A stretch of DNA of 64,000 bases, from positions 1-64,000 of the forward strand of contig JAEUPP010000035.1 in NCBI GenBank assembly GCA_016790075.1. The letters are read 5' to 3'. The stretch comes from Rhodanobacteraceae bacterium (GTDB lineage Bacteria > Pseudomonadota > Gammaproteobacteria > Xanthomonadales > Rhodanobacteraceae). Below are positions 16,766-27,142 of this stretch, one piece after another (positions within the stretch are counted from its first letter, which is position 1; each line of letters starts with the position of its first letter). The position numbers were made by a program, and so were the translations under genes. The notes under the pieces are model-generated. The model was not told the origin of the DNA. It made no database searches and was given only the letters and a program-made list of their open reading frames with translations.

Positions 16766-17774
16766 GGCCGGACAGAAACAGGTTTTCCATGGCGTGGCGA
16801 TCGGGGTGCCTGATCACGCCACGTTCGGTCACTATCGCGTCGATCAGCGTAGCCGGTGTCACATCGAATACCGGGTTCCAGGCCTGAGCACCTTCGACCA
16901 CCGTGCGCTTGCCGCCCAGGGCCAGCAATTCGTCCGCTGCACGCAGTTCGATCTCGATAGCGGCGCCATCCGGCGTGGCCATATCGACCGTCGACGAGGG
17001 GGCGACGACCATGAACTTGACGCCATGATGGCGCGCGGCGATAGCCAGCTGGTAGGTACCGATCTTGTTCGCCGTATCGCCGTTCGCGGCAATGCGGTCG
17101 GCCCCGACAATGACCCATTGCACGGCGCCCGAACGCATCAGATGAGCAGCAGCCGAATCCGCGATGAGCTGTGCCGGAATCCCGTCACGGACCAGCTCGT
17201 ACATCGTCAGGCGTGCGCCCTGCAGCCAGGGCCGCGTTTCACCTGCATAGACCTGGCTGATCCTGCCAGCCCCATAGCCACTGCGGATGACGCCCAGCGC
17301 CGTGCCGAAACCGGCCGTCGCAAGTGAACCAGTATTGCAATGGGTCAGCACGCCGCCGCCATCCAGCAGCGCGGCGCCAAGCTCGCCCATGCGCCGATTC
17401 GCTGCGAGGTCTTCCTCCTGGATGGCCTGAGCCTCGGCGGCGAGCGCCGCAGGGTCGCTGCCGACGCCCTGCATACGGTCCAGCGCCCACATCAGGTTGA
17501 CTGCCGTCGGCCGTGATGCGCGCAATACAGCCAACGCCTGGTCCAGCCTCGCGAACTCGTTGCGTGCGGCCAGCACCACGCCCCAGGCAGCAGCAATACC
17601 GATCGCCGGTGCGCCGCGCACAACCAGGTCCTTGATTGCCTGAGCGACCTCGGCCGCCGACACACAATCGACGAAGACCTCCTCGAACGGCAGGCGGCGC
17701 TGGTCAAGCAGACTCAGGCGGTCGCCGCGCCAGTGCACGGCGCGAATGGTGTCGTGACGATCCAGGTCGGACAT
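16758..17774 (-). CDS. mtnA: methylthioribose-1-phosphate isomerase
   Basis: This 338-residue enzyme of the methionine salvage pathway converts 5-methylthioribose-1-phosphate to the ribulose form. It belongs to the eIF2B-alpha-like family. [15 protein letters not shown] binds the phosphate; the catalytic Cys is C146 ([12 protein letters not shown]) and the catalytic Asp is D226 ([18 protein letters not shown]). I chose ATG 17774, which fits the family N-terminus; the open frame to 17873 overlaps the ABC transporter gene. No other salvage gene is in the window. It overlaps the GT2 gene. Confidence 0.95.
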   Translation of the reverse strand: MSDLDRHDTIRAVHWRGDRLSLLDQRRLPFEEVFVDCVSAAEVAQAIKDLVVRGAPAIGIAAAWGVVLAARNEFARLDQALAVLRASRPTAVNLMWALDRMQGVGSDPAALAAEAQAIQEEDLAANRRMGELGAALLDGGGVLTHCNTGSLATAGFGTALGVIRSGYGAGRISQVYAGETRPWLQGARLTMYELVRDGIPAQLIADSAAAHLMRSGAVQWVIVGADRIAANGDTANKIGTYQLAIAARHHGVKFMVVAPSSTVDMATPDGAAIEIELRAADELLALGGKRTVVEGAQAWNPVFDVTPATLIDAIVTERGVIRHPDRHAMENLFLSGHD

Positions 17775-17836
17775 GAAATGGAACTCGTTGAGACGAACAG
17801 GCAAGGATAACCCAACCGGCTGGGCGAAGCGTTGAG

Positions 17837-19624
17837 TCACCCGCCCGCCACGGCCCCGGTCTGCACGCGCCATAGCGCCGCATAGCTGCCATTGCGTGCG
17901 ATCAGCTCGGCATGAGTACCGCGCTCAACGACGCGGCCTTCATCCAGCACGGCGATCTGATCGGCATGCACGATGGTCGAAAGGCGATGCGCAATGACCA
18001 CGACCGTACGCTGATGCGCAAGGCGCGCCAATGAACGTTGAATGGCGGCCTCGGTTTCGTTGTCAACCGCGCTGGTGGCTTCGTCCAGCAGCAGCACCGG
18101 CGGATCCTTGAGCAGCGCGCGCGCAATCGAAAGGCGCTGACGCTGGCCACCCGACAGCTTGATGCCACGTTCGCCTACCGGGGTGTCATATCCCTGCGGC
18201 AGTCGCTGGATAAATTCGTGCGCTTCGGCCGCGACGGCAGCCGCAACAATGTCGGCTTCACCGGCCCCGGGCCGGCCATAGGCAATGTTCTCGCGCACCG
18301 TGCCATCGAACAGAAACACGTCCTGCGCAACCCAACCGATCTGGCCACGTAACGAGCGCAGGGGATAGTCGGCGATATCACGACCATCCAGACGGATGCA
18401 GCCCCGGGTGGGCGCGTAGAAGCGCAACAGCAGCTTGATCAGCGACGACTTCCCGCCACCGGTTGCACCGACCAGAGCAAGCGTCTGCCCAGCGCGCACC
18501 TCGAGATCAATGCCACGCAGCACCTCAACCCCGTTGGCATAGGCAAAATGCAGACCTTCAATCGCAATATCACCGCGCGCCGCGTGCTCCGGTGGATTCT
18601 CATCGCTGTCGCGAATCGTGATCGGTGTCGCAAGCAGGGACAGAATGCGTCGTGTCGAGGCCATCGCCCGCTCAAACAGATCCACCGTATCGGCCAATCG
18701 CGTCAGCGGCCAAAGCAGGCGCTGGGTCAGGAACACGAGCACGGCATAGAAGCCGGCCTGCAGTTGCCCTTCCAGTACCAGCTGGCCGCCGCGCACGAAG
18801 GTGCAGAGGAAGCCAAACAGTATGGCCATGCGGATCAGGGGTACGAAGGCCGCACTCAGGCGGATCGCGCTACGGTTGGCCGCGACATAGGCCAGACTTT
18901 CCGCAGCGAGACGCTCGCGCTCCCGTTGCTCGGCGGCAAAGCTGCGGATGGTCGCGATACCGGCAAGATTGTTCGCCAGCCGGCCTGACAAGGCCGCCAC
19001 CTTCTCGCGCACCACGTCGTAGCGCGGTCCCGCCTTGCGCTGAAAATAAAACGCGCCCCAGAGAATTACCGGAATGGGCGTGAACGCGAGCAGCGCAATC
19101 TGCGGCGAAATCGCGAAAAACACGGCGCCACAGGCCAGTACCGTAACCAGGACTTGGATTAGGTCGCTTGCGCCGCCATTGAGAAAGCGCTCGAGCTGGT
19201 TCACGTCGTCGTTGAGTACGGCCACGAGCCCCCCCGAAGAGCGATCTTCGAAATACGCCAGATCGAGGTTCTGAACATGGGCATAGGCCGAGGTGCGCAA
19301 CTCATGCTGCAAATCCTGGGCGAGGTTGCGCCAGAGCACGAGGTAGGCAAATTCAAACAGTGACTCGAAAACCCAGATGGCCAAAGTCAGTGCGCCCAGC
19401 AGGTAGACTTGCTGCAGCGGATCGGTAATGCCGAAGCTGGCGACGAAGGACGCCTGCCCACGAACCACGACATCGATGGCAACGCCGATGAGGATTTCGG
19501 GCGCGACGTCAAACAGTTTGTTCGCCACCGAACAGAGGCTGGCAGCGACAAAACGGGCGCGGTAGGGACGCGCATAACGAATAAGCTGCCACAGGGCAGC
19601 AAACGACGAGGTGGATGATGGCAT
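17837..19624 (-). CDS. ABC exporter, fused membrane and ATPase domains
   Basis: This 595-residue half-transporter has an exporter-type membrane domain with six helices (about 20-320) and a nucleotide-binding domain. Walker A is GATGGGKSS at 386-394, the Q-loop is Q434, the signature is LSGGQRQR at 490-497, Walker B is VLLLDEATS near 510-518, and the H-loop is H546. It resembles MsbA-type and multidrug-type exporters and should work as a homodimer. The substrate cannot be read from the sequence. Its start codon overlaps the divergent gene at 19615. Confidence 0.93.
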   Translation of the reverse strand: MPSSTSSFAALWQLIRYARPYRARFVAASLCSVANKLFDVAPEILIGVAIDVVVRGQASFVASFGITDPLQQVYLLGALTLAIWVFESLFEFAYLVLWRNLAQDLQHELRTSAYAHVQNLDLAYFEDRSSGGLVAVLNDDVNQLERFLNGGASDLIQVLVTVLACGAVFFAISPQIALLAFTPIPVILWGAFYFQRKAGPRYDVVREKVAALSGRLANNLAGIATIRSFAAEQRERERLAAESLAYVAANRSAIRLSAAFVPLIRMAILFGFLCTFVRGGQLVLEGQLQAGFYAVLVFLTQRLLWPLTRLADTVDLFERAMASTRRILSLLATPITIRDSDENPPEHAARGDIAIEGLHFAYANGVEVLRGIDLEVRAGQTLALVGATGGGKSSLIKLLLRFYAPTRGCIRLDGRDIADYPLRSLRGQIGWVAQDVFLFDGTVRENIAYGRPGAGEADIVAAAVAAEAHEFIQRLPQGYDTPVGERGIKLSGGQRQRLSIARALLKDPPVLLLDEATSAVDNETEAAIQRSLARLAHQRTVVVIAHRLSTIVHADQIAVLDEGRVVERGTHAELIARNGSYAALWRVQTGAVAGG

Positions 19625-20562
19625 TGCGAAAGCCTAGCACGGAGATTCCCGCCAAACGCGCGCCAGCGGCGCTGGAAAACGACCGCGACGCGCGCTTCCA
19701 GGCCCTGTTGCGCGGCGCCTGCGTCAAGGCCGCTGGCGTCGGCGCCCTGTCGGCGCTGGTGGGTGCAATTCCCGGTGCCGGCGTGTTGCTGCGCTTTGCA
19801 CTGGGCGAACTGGCCGATGCAGCCGCAGTCGGTGCCATCCAGGAGAAGCTCATCGAAGACACCCTGGCTCTGTACGAACTGCCGCTGCCAGAGCCGCTGC
19901 GCAAGCCGCTGATTGCGCAGATCAGCGCGCTAGGTGCTGGCGCCAGCGTCGGTGTCGACGCGATCGGCCGCCGCATACTCGGCCGCTTTGGCAGCAAGCT
20001 CGGTGGCACGGTGTTTGGCCGCGTCGCGCCATTGGTCGGCGTGCTGACCAGCGCGCTGGGTAATGCGGCGACAACCTATGCGATCGGCCGCCGTGCCGAA
20101 GCGTTTGCGAAGATGGGCGCGGCACCCGCGGACAGTCTCGTCGATGCGTTCCGCGCCTTTACCGGTGTTGATGAACGCCGCGTCTGGGAATGGTCGGTTA
20201 CCGCCACGAAGGAAGCGCTGGCCACGATCGCCCGCGTCACGGACAAGGTCAAGGCCATGAATCCGTTCGCACGCTGGGAAATGCCGGATATGGATTCTGA
20301 TAGCAGCTCCGACGGCCATGCAGGCCCGGATGACGACGCGAGCGTAGGCAAGGATGCAGACTCTGCAGGCGCCGAGGCTGTCACGAACAAGCAAAGGCAA
20401 CCAGCCGCGGCACGCAAGACCGGGGCCCAAAAAAAGCCCGTGAGAAAAACGGCAGCCAAGAAGACAACAACCGCTGCACCACCATCCCGGCGCAGAAAAC
20501 CCGCCGTGAAATCCACAACCAACAAAGCAACTACCCGCTCGAAGCCGAGACCGAGCGAGTAA
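19615..20562 (+). CDS. membrane-associated protein with acidic then histone-like basic tail
   Basis: The 315-residue protein has a hydrophobic glycine-rich region (about 35-160) containing [19 protein letters not shown] and repeated G-x-G patterns, loosely like EcsC/DUF697-type proteins; I cannot assign a family firmly. A helical stretch follows (190-215), then an acidic segment (225-254, many Asp and Ser), then a Lys/Arg/Ala/Thr-rich tail (258-315) with AAKKTTT and [11 protein letters not shown], resembling histone H1 and the tails of PhaF-type phasins. It converges on phaC with a hairpin between, and its start overlaps the divergent ABC gene by 10 bases; GAGGTGG precedes the ATG. Confidence 0.75.
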   Translation: MMALRKPSTEIPAKRAPAALENDRDARFQALLRGACVKAAGVGALSALVGAIPGAGVLLRFALGELADAAAVGAIQEKLIEDTLALYELPLPEPLRKPLIAQISALGAGASVGVDAIGRRILGRFGSKLGGTVFGRVAPLVGVLTSALGNAATTYAIGRRAEAFAKMGAAPADSLVDAFRAFTGVDERRVWEWSVTATKEALATIARVTDKVKAMNPFARWEMPDMDSDSSSDGHAGPDDDASVGKDADSAGAEAVTNKQRQPAAARKTGAQKKPVRKTAAKKTTTAAPPSRRRKPAVKSTTNKATTRSKPRPSE

Positions 20563-20570
20563 ACAATTGG

Positions 20571-20597
20571 ACCGGGCGCCGCTGCGCAGCGCCCGGT
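20571..20597. terminator. hairpin between convergent genes (20562 and 20605)
   Basis: ACCGGGCGC and GCGCCCGGT form a perfect 9-bp stem around a 9-base loop in the 42-base gap between two converging genes. It lacks a T-tract but its position fits a bidirectional transcription end. Confidence 0.6.
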
Positions 20598-20604
20598 TCG
20601 CTAC

Positions 20605-21669
20605 TCAGGATCGTTTGACCAGCCAGTCATGAATGGCCGGCGGCACTTCGCGCTGGGCGCGGCCCGACACATAGATGCCGATATGCCCGCCTTTGAACGC
20701 AATCTGCGAGTAGTCCTTGCTACCGGTTGCATCCGCCAGCGCGCGCGACGCAGCCGGCGGCACCAGGTGATCCTGTTCGGCGAAAATGTTGAGCACCGGC
20801 GCGCGCAGGTTCTTCAGACTCACCTCGCGCTCGCCGATACGCAGGCCGCCCTTGAGCAGCTTGTTGCCCTGATAGAAGTCCTTGATGAACTGGCGGAATG
20901 CTTCGCCGGCCTGGTCGGGTGAATCAAAAATCCACTTTTCCATGCGCAGGAAATTTTCCAGCTCGGTCTTGTTGTCGAGAATGTCGACGAGGCCGACGTA
21001 CTTCTGCTGGTTCAGGCGCATGGGCTTGAGCGTCAGATAGCAGTAGTTCATCAGGTCTGCCGGGATATTACCCAGCGTATCGACGAACAGATCGACGTCG
21101 AGCTCGCGCACCCAGTGCGACAGCATATTGTCCGGCGTGTGGAAGTCCACCGGTGTCACCATGGTGACCAGGTTTTTCACCTTTTCCGGATAGATCGAGC
21201 TGAAGCAGAGCGAAAATGCACCGCCCTGACAAATGCCGAGCAGGTTGATCGCGTCGATGCCATGCGATTTGCGCAGAAAATCCACGCAGCGACGCAGGTA
21301 GCCGTTGATGTAGTCGTCCAGGGTCAGGAATTTGTCGGAACCATCCGGATAGCCCCAGTCGATCAGATAGACATCCTGCCCCAGCGCGAGCAGGTTCTTG
21401 ACCAGCGAGCGATCGTCCTGAAGATCGACCATGTAGGGCGTGTTGACCAGTGCATAGCAGATCAGCAGCGGCGTTCTGACCGTCGGTGCGCTTACGCCGC
21501 GAAAGCGATACAAAGTGACCTTGTCATCTTTATATACAGATTCCTTCGGCGTGACGCCGAACGTGACCGGATCCAGCGAACGCAACGTCTGTACGCCGGC
21601 GGTCATTTTCTGCTGCAGCTTCAGCGCTTCGTCGAGCGCTTTCTGCGGTTCGATACGAATAGGGCCCAT
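20605..21669 (-). CDS. phaC: class III poly(3-hydroxyalkanoate) synthase subunit PhaC
   Basis: This 354-residue enzyme polymerises 3-hydroxyacyl-CoA, mainly short-chain, into storage polyester, working with PhaE. The lipase-like box is GICQGG with C147 as nucleophile; D300 (AEQDHLVPP) and H329 (KGGHIGIY) complete the triad. The short length, compared with about 590 for class I, is diagnostic of class III. It begins 8 bases after phaE in an evident operon. Confidence 0.97.
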   Translation of the reverse strand: MGPIRIEPQKALDEALKLQQKMTAGVQTLRSLDPVTFGVTPKESVYKDDKVTLYRFRGVSAPTVRTPLLICYALVNTPYMVDLQDDRSLVKNLLALGQDVYLIDWGYPDGSDKFLTLDDYINGYLRRCVDFLRKSHGIDAINLLGICQGGAFSLCFSSIYPEKVKNLVTMVTPVDFHTPDNMLSHWVRELDVDLFVDTLGNIPADLMNYCYLTLKPMRLNQQKYVGLVDILDNKTELENFLRMEKWIFDSPDQAGEAFRQFIKDFYQGNKLLKGGLRIGEREVSLKNLRAPVLNIFAEQDHLVPPAASRALADATGSKDYSQIAFKGGHIGIYVSGRAQREVPPAIHDWLVKRS

Positions 21670-21677
21670 GGGAATCC

Positions 21678-22733
21678 TCAGCGCTTGGTCTTCTTGGTCG
21701 CGGCCGGCTTGGCTGCGGCATCGGGTTTCGGCGCGGCCGGCTGCTCAGCCAGCAGTTCGCGTTTCAGTGCGGCGATTTCGGCACGCAACGCAGTGACTTC
21801 ATCTGCCAGGCCAGTTGATGCTGCTTCCTGCACCGCTTCCTGGCTGGCCTTGAGGTGACGACGCAGTTCCTGCAGCGACTTCTCCACGCCTTTGAGTTCG
21901 CTGCGCGTGGGAATGCCCAGCTGGCGCGTCTGCTGTTCCACTTCGGCCTGGAACAGCGAACGTACGCGCATCTGCGCGTTGACCATCGCCCCATAGGCCT
22001 TGCGGAACTCGTCCGACATGGCGATGTCCGCGTAGGCTTCCTCGGCCGCGTCTATCCAAAGATCGTAGACCGCACGCACGGATTCCAGCTGGCGGCCCGG
22101 CTCCTCGCGTTCGGCAAGTTTGCTCTGGAAACGGTCGAAACCCTGCTGGCTCGCCTTGAGGATCAGCGTGTTGTAGCGGTTGGTCTGTTCCTGATAGTCC
22201 AGCAGCGCCGTACCAAGCTGCTGCCAGCGCTCCTGGTGCTCGCGCGCAAGACCAAAAGCCGGCAAGTTGAGGTTGGCAAGCATTTCCTGCTTGAAAGGAA
22301 CCGCGCCGCGGCCGAATTCCGCCATCAGCTGCTCGAATCCCTTGGCACCCTGCCCGGCCATTGCGCGGAGATTCGCACCGAGTGGATTGTTCCACAACGA
22401 AGCATCCATGCCAGGAATGTTGAAGCCGTTGCGCAAGGCTTCGGTCCACGCCGTGGCAGAACCATCGCCACCCGCCTGCCCCAGGGAACTCAACAGCATG
22501 GATTGCATCAGCGCGACATAGGACTTGGCATTGGCGGAGACACGGTCGACCAGGTCGCTTTGCATACCGGATTGACCAAAAAGCTGCGCCCACTGTTCGA
22601 GCCCGGCCTGCCAAGGCGTGGAAAAATCAGGCCGGCCCGGCGGCGTAATGCCCTGAGACTGCCAGCCTTCCCAGTAGCGCTGCGTCAGTTTCTGCCATTG
22701 GGTGACCCAGTCTTGCGCTGAATTCGACGACAT
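21678..22733 (-). CDS. phaE: class III PHA synthase subunit PhaE
   Basis: This 351-residue partner of PhaC has the Trp-rich N-terminus (DWVTQWQKLTQRYWEGWQ), a middle segment with the FQSKLAEREEPGRQLESVRAVYDLW-type core, and a C-terminal coiled coil with heptads ending in AAKPAATKKTKR. PhaE activates PhaC and binds the granule. The ATG at 22733 has GGAG and AAGGA upstream; a TTG at 22748 is an alternative frame start and is less likely. The gene is first in the phaE-phaC operon. Confidence 0.95.
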   Translation of the reverse strand: MSSNSAQDWVTQWQKLTQRYWEGWQSQGITPPGRPDFSTPWQAGLEQWAQLFGQSGMQSDLVDRVSANAKSYVALMQSMLLSSLGQAGGDGSATAWTEALRNGFNIPGMDASLWNNPLGANLRAMAGQGAKGFEQLMAEFGRGAVPFKQEMLANLNLPAFGLAREHQERWQQLGTALLDYQEQTNRYNTLILKASQQGFDRFQSKLAEREEPGRQLESVRAVYDLWIDAAEEAYADIAMSDEFRKAYGAMVNAQMRVRSLFQAEVEQQTRQLGIPTRSELKGVEKSLQELRRHLKASQEAVQEAASTGLADEVTALRAEIAALKRELLAEQPAAPKPDAAAKPAATKKTKR

Positions 22734-23249
22734 AGTGTCCTTCTCCAAAAAGCCGCCGGATGCTACACCGGCCGATTGCTGCGTCGCAACAAATACAACC
22801 AGCCCGTGAGCCTACCGCATCTCCGCGCCGATCCGTAGCAGACATTCCGGCGCGGACGATACGCGCTTGCAGTGACGGAGGACATGCGCGTGCCTGGAAT
22901 GCAAGCCAGTGCGTACGCCCGCAGGCGCACACACGTTCTGCAGAGCCCCGGACCAAGAAGCCGGGCGCGACATACCGCTGCAAAGACACCGGCGCAAGAC
23001 AGTTGCTGCAGCACCGCCACGAAGCCGCAATCAAACTGCCGGACACTGGGCCAGTCCACACCGGGCGGCAAAGTCACTGCCCTGGACCTGGTGGCCAAAC
23101 CGGAGCTAACCGCCCCGATTTACAAGGGCTGCGCAACTTCGCAGGCATGGCTATCCTCCGACGGCTGGAGTGGCTACACATCGCGACAGCAGCAACCATC
23201 AGCCAACGCATTCGGGCTCACTGCCTGCCCATACGATAAGGAATCTTCG
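22734..23249. other. 516-base gap without a recognisable gene
   Basis: Between the divergent starts of phaE and the serine hydrolase. Reading frames exist on both strands, including an in-frame upward extension of the hydrolase, but none gives a recognisable product or a convincing start. It should hold the promoters of both genes; the clear local signal is AAGGAA before the hydrolase ATG. I see no repeat, hairpin or RNA gene. Confidence 0.6.
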
Positions 23250-24401
23250 ATGCTACGCGTCGTAGCCCGCTTGGCCTGCTGCACGCTGATCGCCACGCTA
23301 CCGGCAACTGCCCTCGCCACTCGCAGCAGAGCGGCCGATTGCGAGACCCGCGCCACTTACGCCGGCCCGGCACTACATGCCGCCGTCCGCCTTGCGCAAG
23401 CTCCCGGCGAACTGAGCAACGCGGGATTCAATAACGCCGTTGTGCGACACCTGGACGACGCGTTTACCCAGGTCCTCAGTGCTACCGCCGCACCGTCCAT
23501 CAGTGCAGCGATTGCCGTGCCCGGTGTGGGCAGCTGGAGCGCCAACCGCGCCGAGTCCGATGCGCCCCTGCTGTACTGGGCCAGCGCCGGCAAGGCGTTT
23601 ACCGCCGTCGTCATACTGCAACTGGCCGAGGAAGGCCTCCTGTCGCTGGACGACCCGGCGTCGCGCTGGGTCGACGGCGTTCCCAATGGCCGCATCGTTA
23701 CTGTACGAGACCTGCTCGCCCACACCAGCGGACTATTCAGCGCCAACGAAGATCTTCTTGCGCGCGAGAATCCGCGGCAACGCAGTGTCTCGGAAAATCT
23801 GGCCATAGCGCGCCGTCACGGCGCCATGTTCTGCCCCGGCGCCCAATGGCGCTACTCCAATACTGGCTACGATGTGCTGGGTGAAATAGTCCGCAAAGTT
23901 GACGGACGCTCGCTGGAAGAAGCGATAAGCACGCGCATCATTGCAAAGCTGGGACTGACGCGTACTCGCGTGCTTGGGCCTGACAGCAACATCAGCGACA
24001 TCGCTCCGCTGCGGCCCGCCAATGGGCGTCCCATCGATCCGCGCTGGCCCGGGGCCGCCGGCCCGATCGCCGCCGACGCTGCCGACATGCTGCGCTTTTT
24101 CGCTGCCCTGATGAACGGCCGGTTGCTATCGCCACAGAGCGTGGCCAGCATGTCCGCAACGCTGTATCCGATGTTCGATGCCAGCACCTACTATGGCCTG
24201 GGACTGATGGTTTTCGACGTGCCCGACGGCGACCGGCGCAATCTGTGGCTAGGCCATGCTGGCGGCACGCCGGGCGGCAGCGCCCTGCTGCTGTATTCGC
24301 CCGAGGACAATGCATTCGTCGCCGTAGCCTTGACCGGAAACGGACCGGCAACCGCCGCGGCCTACAAGATGCTGAAGGCTTGGCGCGAGGCCAACCGCTA
24401 G
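23250..24401 (+). CDS. secreted beta-lactamase-family serine hydrolase
   Basis: This 383-residue protein has a signal peptide (about 1-23, ending TALA) and a class C-like/penicillin-binding fold. Catalytic S112 and K115 are in WASAGKAFT, the tyrosine motif is Y202-x-N204 (WRYSNTGY), and the third motif is HAGGTPGG. The family includes carboxypeptidases, esterases and class C enzymes, so beta-lactam hydrolysis cannot be claimed. ATG 23250 begins the signal peptide and has AAGGAA 7 bases upstream. It converges on pnp across a strong terminator. Confidence 0.9.
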   Translation: MLRVVARLACCTLIATLPATALATRSRAADCETRATYAGPALHAAVRLAQAPGELSNAGFNNAVVRHLDDAFTQVLSATAAPSISAAIAVPGVGSWSANRAESDAPLLYWASAGKAFTAVVILQLAEEGLLSLDDPASRWVDGVPNGRIVTVRDLLAHTSGLFSANEDLLARENPRQRSVSENLAIARRHGAMFCPGAQWRYSNTGYDVLGEIVRKVDGRSLEEAISTRIIAKLGLTRTRVLGPDSNISDIAPLRPANGRPIDPRWPGAAGPIAADAADMLRFFAALMNGRLLSPQSVASMSATLYPMFDASTYYGLGLMVFDVPDGDRRNLWLGHAGGTPGGSALLLYSPEDNAFVAVALTGNGPATAAAYKMLKAWREANR

Positions 24402-24490
24402 CATTTCGCCAGACAGGTGTCCTGCACACTGCCGCTCGCGTACCACCAGCGCAAGAACAGACTCAGGCCGCCAGTTCAGCGTCTGGCTCG

Positions 24491-24530
24491 CCCACAAAAA
24501 AGCCGGCGCGAAGCCGGCTTTTTTTGTGGG
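24491..24530. terminator. bidirectional intrinsic terminator between serine hydrolase and pnp
   Basis: AAAAAAGCCGGC, a short loop and GCCGGCTTTTTTT form a textbook hairpin with A-tract on one side and T-tract on the other; outer bases CCCACA/TGTGGG extend the pairing. It serves both converging transcripts, ending the rimP-to-pnp series on the minus strand. Confidence 0.95.
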
Positions 24531-24546
24531 TGCATGCGGCGACGGA

Positions 24547-26664
24547 TCAGGCTGAACCGGCGGCCGGCTGTTGCTCTTCTTCCAGCACCGCCTTGATCGA
24601 TAGGCGAATACGGCCCTGCTTGTCGACTTCGAGCACCTTGACACGCACGGTATCGCCTTCCTTGAGCTTGTCGGAAACTTTCTCGACGCGCTCGTTGGAG
24701 ATCTGCGAAACGTGTACCAGACCGTCCTTGCCCGGAAGAATGGTCACGAAGGCGCCGAAGTCCATGAGCTTGGCGACCTTGCCTTCGTAGATGCGGCCCG
24801 GCTCGACATCGGACACGATCATCTCGATGCGCTTCTTCGCCTCATCCGCCGCAGCACGGTTGACCGAGGCGATAACGATGCTGCCGTCATCCTGGATGTC
24901 GATGGTGGTGCCAGTTTCTTCGGTAATCGCACGGATGACCGAGCCGCCCTTGCCAATGACTTCGCGGATCTTGTCCGGATGGATACGCATGGTCAGCAGG
25001 CGCGGCGCAAATTCACTCATTTCCGAGCGCGCCGAGGTGATGACCTTGTTCATTTCACCGAGGATGTGCAGACGCCCGCGCTTGGCCTGATCGAGCGCCA
25101 CGCGCATGATTTCTTCGGTAATGCCGTCGATCTTGATGTCCATCTGCAGCGCGGAAATACCGTCCTGCGTACCGGCCACCTTGAAGTCCATGTCGCCGAG
25201 ATGGTCCTCATCGCCAAGGATGTCGGACAGCACGACAAAATCGTCGCCTTCCTTGACCAGGCCCATCGCAATACCGGCGACCGGAGCTTTCAGCGGCACG
25301 CCCGCGTCCATCATCGCCAGCGAGGAACCGCAGACCGAAGCCATCGAGGAAGAACCATTCGACTCGGTGATCTCGGAGACCACACGCAGCACGTAGGGGA
25401 ATTCTTCCATCGTCGGCTTGACCGCCTGCACACCACGCTTGGCGAGGCGGCCATGGCCGATTTCGCGGCGCTTGGGGCCGGCCATACGGCCACATTCACC
25501 GACCGAGAACGGCGGGAAGTTGTAGTGGAACAGGAACGTGTCCTTGGACTCGCCTTCCGGCGCGTCGATGATCTGCGCGTCCTTGGTGGTGCCCAGCGTG
25601 ACCGTCACCAGCGCCTGGGTTTCGCCGCGCGTAAACAGCGCCGACCCATGGGTACGCGGCAGTACACCGACGCGGACATCAATGCCACGCACCGTATCCA
25701 GCGCGCGGCCATCGATGCGGACCTTGGTCTTGAGCACGCCGTCGCGCATCGTGCGGTACTCGATGTCGCCCAGCGCCGCACCGATTTCGCCATCGCTCCA
25801 TTTGTTCGCTGCTGCAGCCTCGGCAACGGCGGCCTTGGCCTCAGTCTTGATGGCGGCCAGGGCATCGCGGCGAGCAAGCTTGTCACGGACCTGGAACGCT
25901 TCGGCCATGCGATTGCCGATCTGGCCTTCCAGCGCTGCGAACAGTGCATCGTTGCGTGCCGGCGCACTCCAGTTGAAAGTCCTGCGTCCCGCTTCGGCAG
26001 CAAAGGCCTCGATCGCGGCGATAGCGCTCTTGAGCGCATTGTGACCAAACGTCACCGCCCCCAGCATGACCTCTTCACTGAGCAGCTTGGCTTCGGATTC
26101 GACCATAAGCACGGCGTTCTGCGTGCCAGCAACTACCAGTTCGAGATCCGAGGTCTTGAGTTCGCTGACACTGGGGTTCAGCACATAATGGCCGTTGATC
26201 ACACCGACCTTGGCCGCGCCTATTGGCCCCTTGAATGGCACACCGGCAAGGACGAGTGCCGCGGATGCACCGATCAGCGCCGGAATGTCGCCGTCGATTT
26301 CCGGATTCAGCGACATGACCGTCGCAATGATCTGGATTTCGTTCTTGAACTCTTCCGGGAACAGCGGACGGATAGGACGATCAATCAGGCGCGAGGTCAG
26401 CGTTTCCTTTTCGGTCGGGCGGCCTTCGCGCTTGAAGAAACCACCGGGAATGCGCCCGGCGGAATAGAACTTTTCCTGATAGTCGACGGTGAGGGGGAAG
26501 AAATCCTGTCCCTCGCGCGCCTTGCTGGCTGCTACCGCCGTGACCAGCACGACGGTTCCGCCCATGCTGACCATGACTGCACCGCTAGCCTGGCGGGCGA
26601 TTTCGCCCGTTTCCAGCGTGACTTCGTGATTACCGTACTGGAACGACCTGGTTACTTTCGCCAC
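24547..26664 (-). CDS. pnp: polynucleotide phosphorylase
   Basis: This 705-residue exoribonuclease degrades RNA 3' to 5' by phosphorolysis and can add tails. Two RNase PH domains (about 10-140 and 320-455) flank a helical domain; KH (about 550-610) and S1 (about 620-690) domains end the protein. Motifs include [12 protein letters not shown] and [17 protein letters not shown], and the KH GxxG is IGKGGS. The start is GTG with GAGGAG 7 bases upstream. The gap to rpsO is only 24 bases, far shorter than in E. coli. Confidence 0.98.
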   Translation of the reverse strand: MAKVTRSFQYGNHEVTLETGEIARQASGAVMVSMGGTVVLVTAVAASKAREGQDFFPLTVDYQEKFYSAGRIPGGFFKREGRPTEKETLTSRLIDRPIRPLFPEEFKNEIQIIATVMSLNPEIDGDIPALIGASAALVLAGVPFKGPIGAAKVGVINGHYVLNPSVSELKTSDLELVVAGTQNAVLMVESEAKLLSEEVMLGAVTFGHNALKSAIAAIEAFAAEAGRRTFNWSAPARNDALFAALEGQIGNRMAEAFQVRDKLARRDALAAIKTEAKAAVAEAAAANKWSDGEIGAALGDIEYRTMRDGVLKTKVRIDGRALDTVRGIDVRVGVLPRTHGSALFTRGETQALVTVTLGTTKDAQIIDAPEGESKDTFLFHYNFPPFSVGECGRMAGPKRREIGHGRLAKRGVQAVKPTMEEFPYVLRVVSEITESNGSSSMASVCGSSLAMMDAGVPLKAPVAGIAMGLVKEGDDFVVLSDILGDEDHLGDMDFKVAGTQDGISALQMDIKIDGITEEIMRVALDQAKRGRLHILGEMNKVITSARSEMSEFAPRLLTMRIHPDKIREVIGKGGSVIRAITEETGTTIDIQDDGSIVIASVNRAAADEAKKRIEMIVSDVEPGRIYEGKVAKLMDFGAFVTILPGKDGLVHVSQISNERVEKVSDKLKEGDTVRVKVLEVDKQGRIRLSIKAVLEEEQQPAAGSA

Positions 26665-26688
26665 TGCTATCTCCTCGGTGCGGTTCGC

Positions 26689-26955
26689 TTAGCGGCGGAT
26701 GCCGAGGCGGTCAATCAGGGTTTTGTAACGATTGGCGTCTTTGGCCTTGAGATAGGCCAACAGGCGGCGGCGCTGGTTGACCATCTTGAGCAGGCCGCGG
26801 CGGGAGTGGTGATCCTTGGCGTGCTTGGCAAAGTGCTCAGACAGGCTGTCGATGCGGGCCGACAGCAACGCGACCTGGACTTCCGGCGAACCGGTGTCGT
26901 TCGGCACGCGGCCAAAATCGGCAAGAATTTTCTGGGTTTGTTCGACGTTCAACAT
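26689..26955 (-). CDS. rpsO: 30S ribosomal protein S15
   Basis: The 88 residues match S15 throughout, with the motifs [28 protein letters not shown] and [13 protein letters not shown]. It binds 16S rRNA early in 30S assembly. Length is as expected. It precedes pnp directly and follows truB, the usual order. Confidence 0.98.
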   Translation of the reverse strand: MLNVEQTQKILADFGRVPNDTGSPEVQVALLSARIDSLSEHFAKHAKDHHSRRGLLKMVNQRRRLLAYLKAKDANRYKTLIDRLGIRR

Positions 26956-27142
26956 TTTTTCGTGACCTTGAAGCTAGACGAGGCTTGTACAGCGCAACTG
27001 CGGGCAATGGCGCTGCACAAGCCCCGCGTGGGATGAATTGTCAAGAGAGCCGCGGGAGTTTAACGCCAGACCCTGCAGCGCAACAAGTCTGAAAGATTTG
27101 GCCGCGACGGAATCTGGCGGCGCGGCACGAAAGGAAAGCGGC

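Noticed and set aside
22872-23249. N-terminal extension of the serine hydrolase upstream of 23250
   Set aside because: The open frame has no family similarity, and the ATG at 23250 begins a signal peptide and has a good ribosome site.
24712-27036. 774-codon + strand frame opposite pnp and rpsO
   Set aside because: It is antisense to two certain genes, has low-complexity His/Arg/Asp-rich sequence and no domain; long antisense frames are expected in GC-rich DNA.
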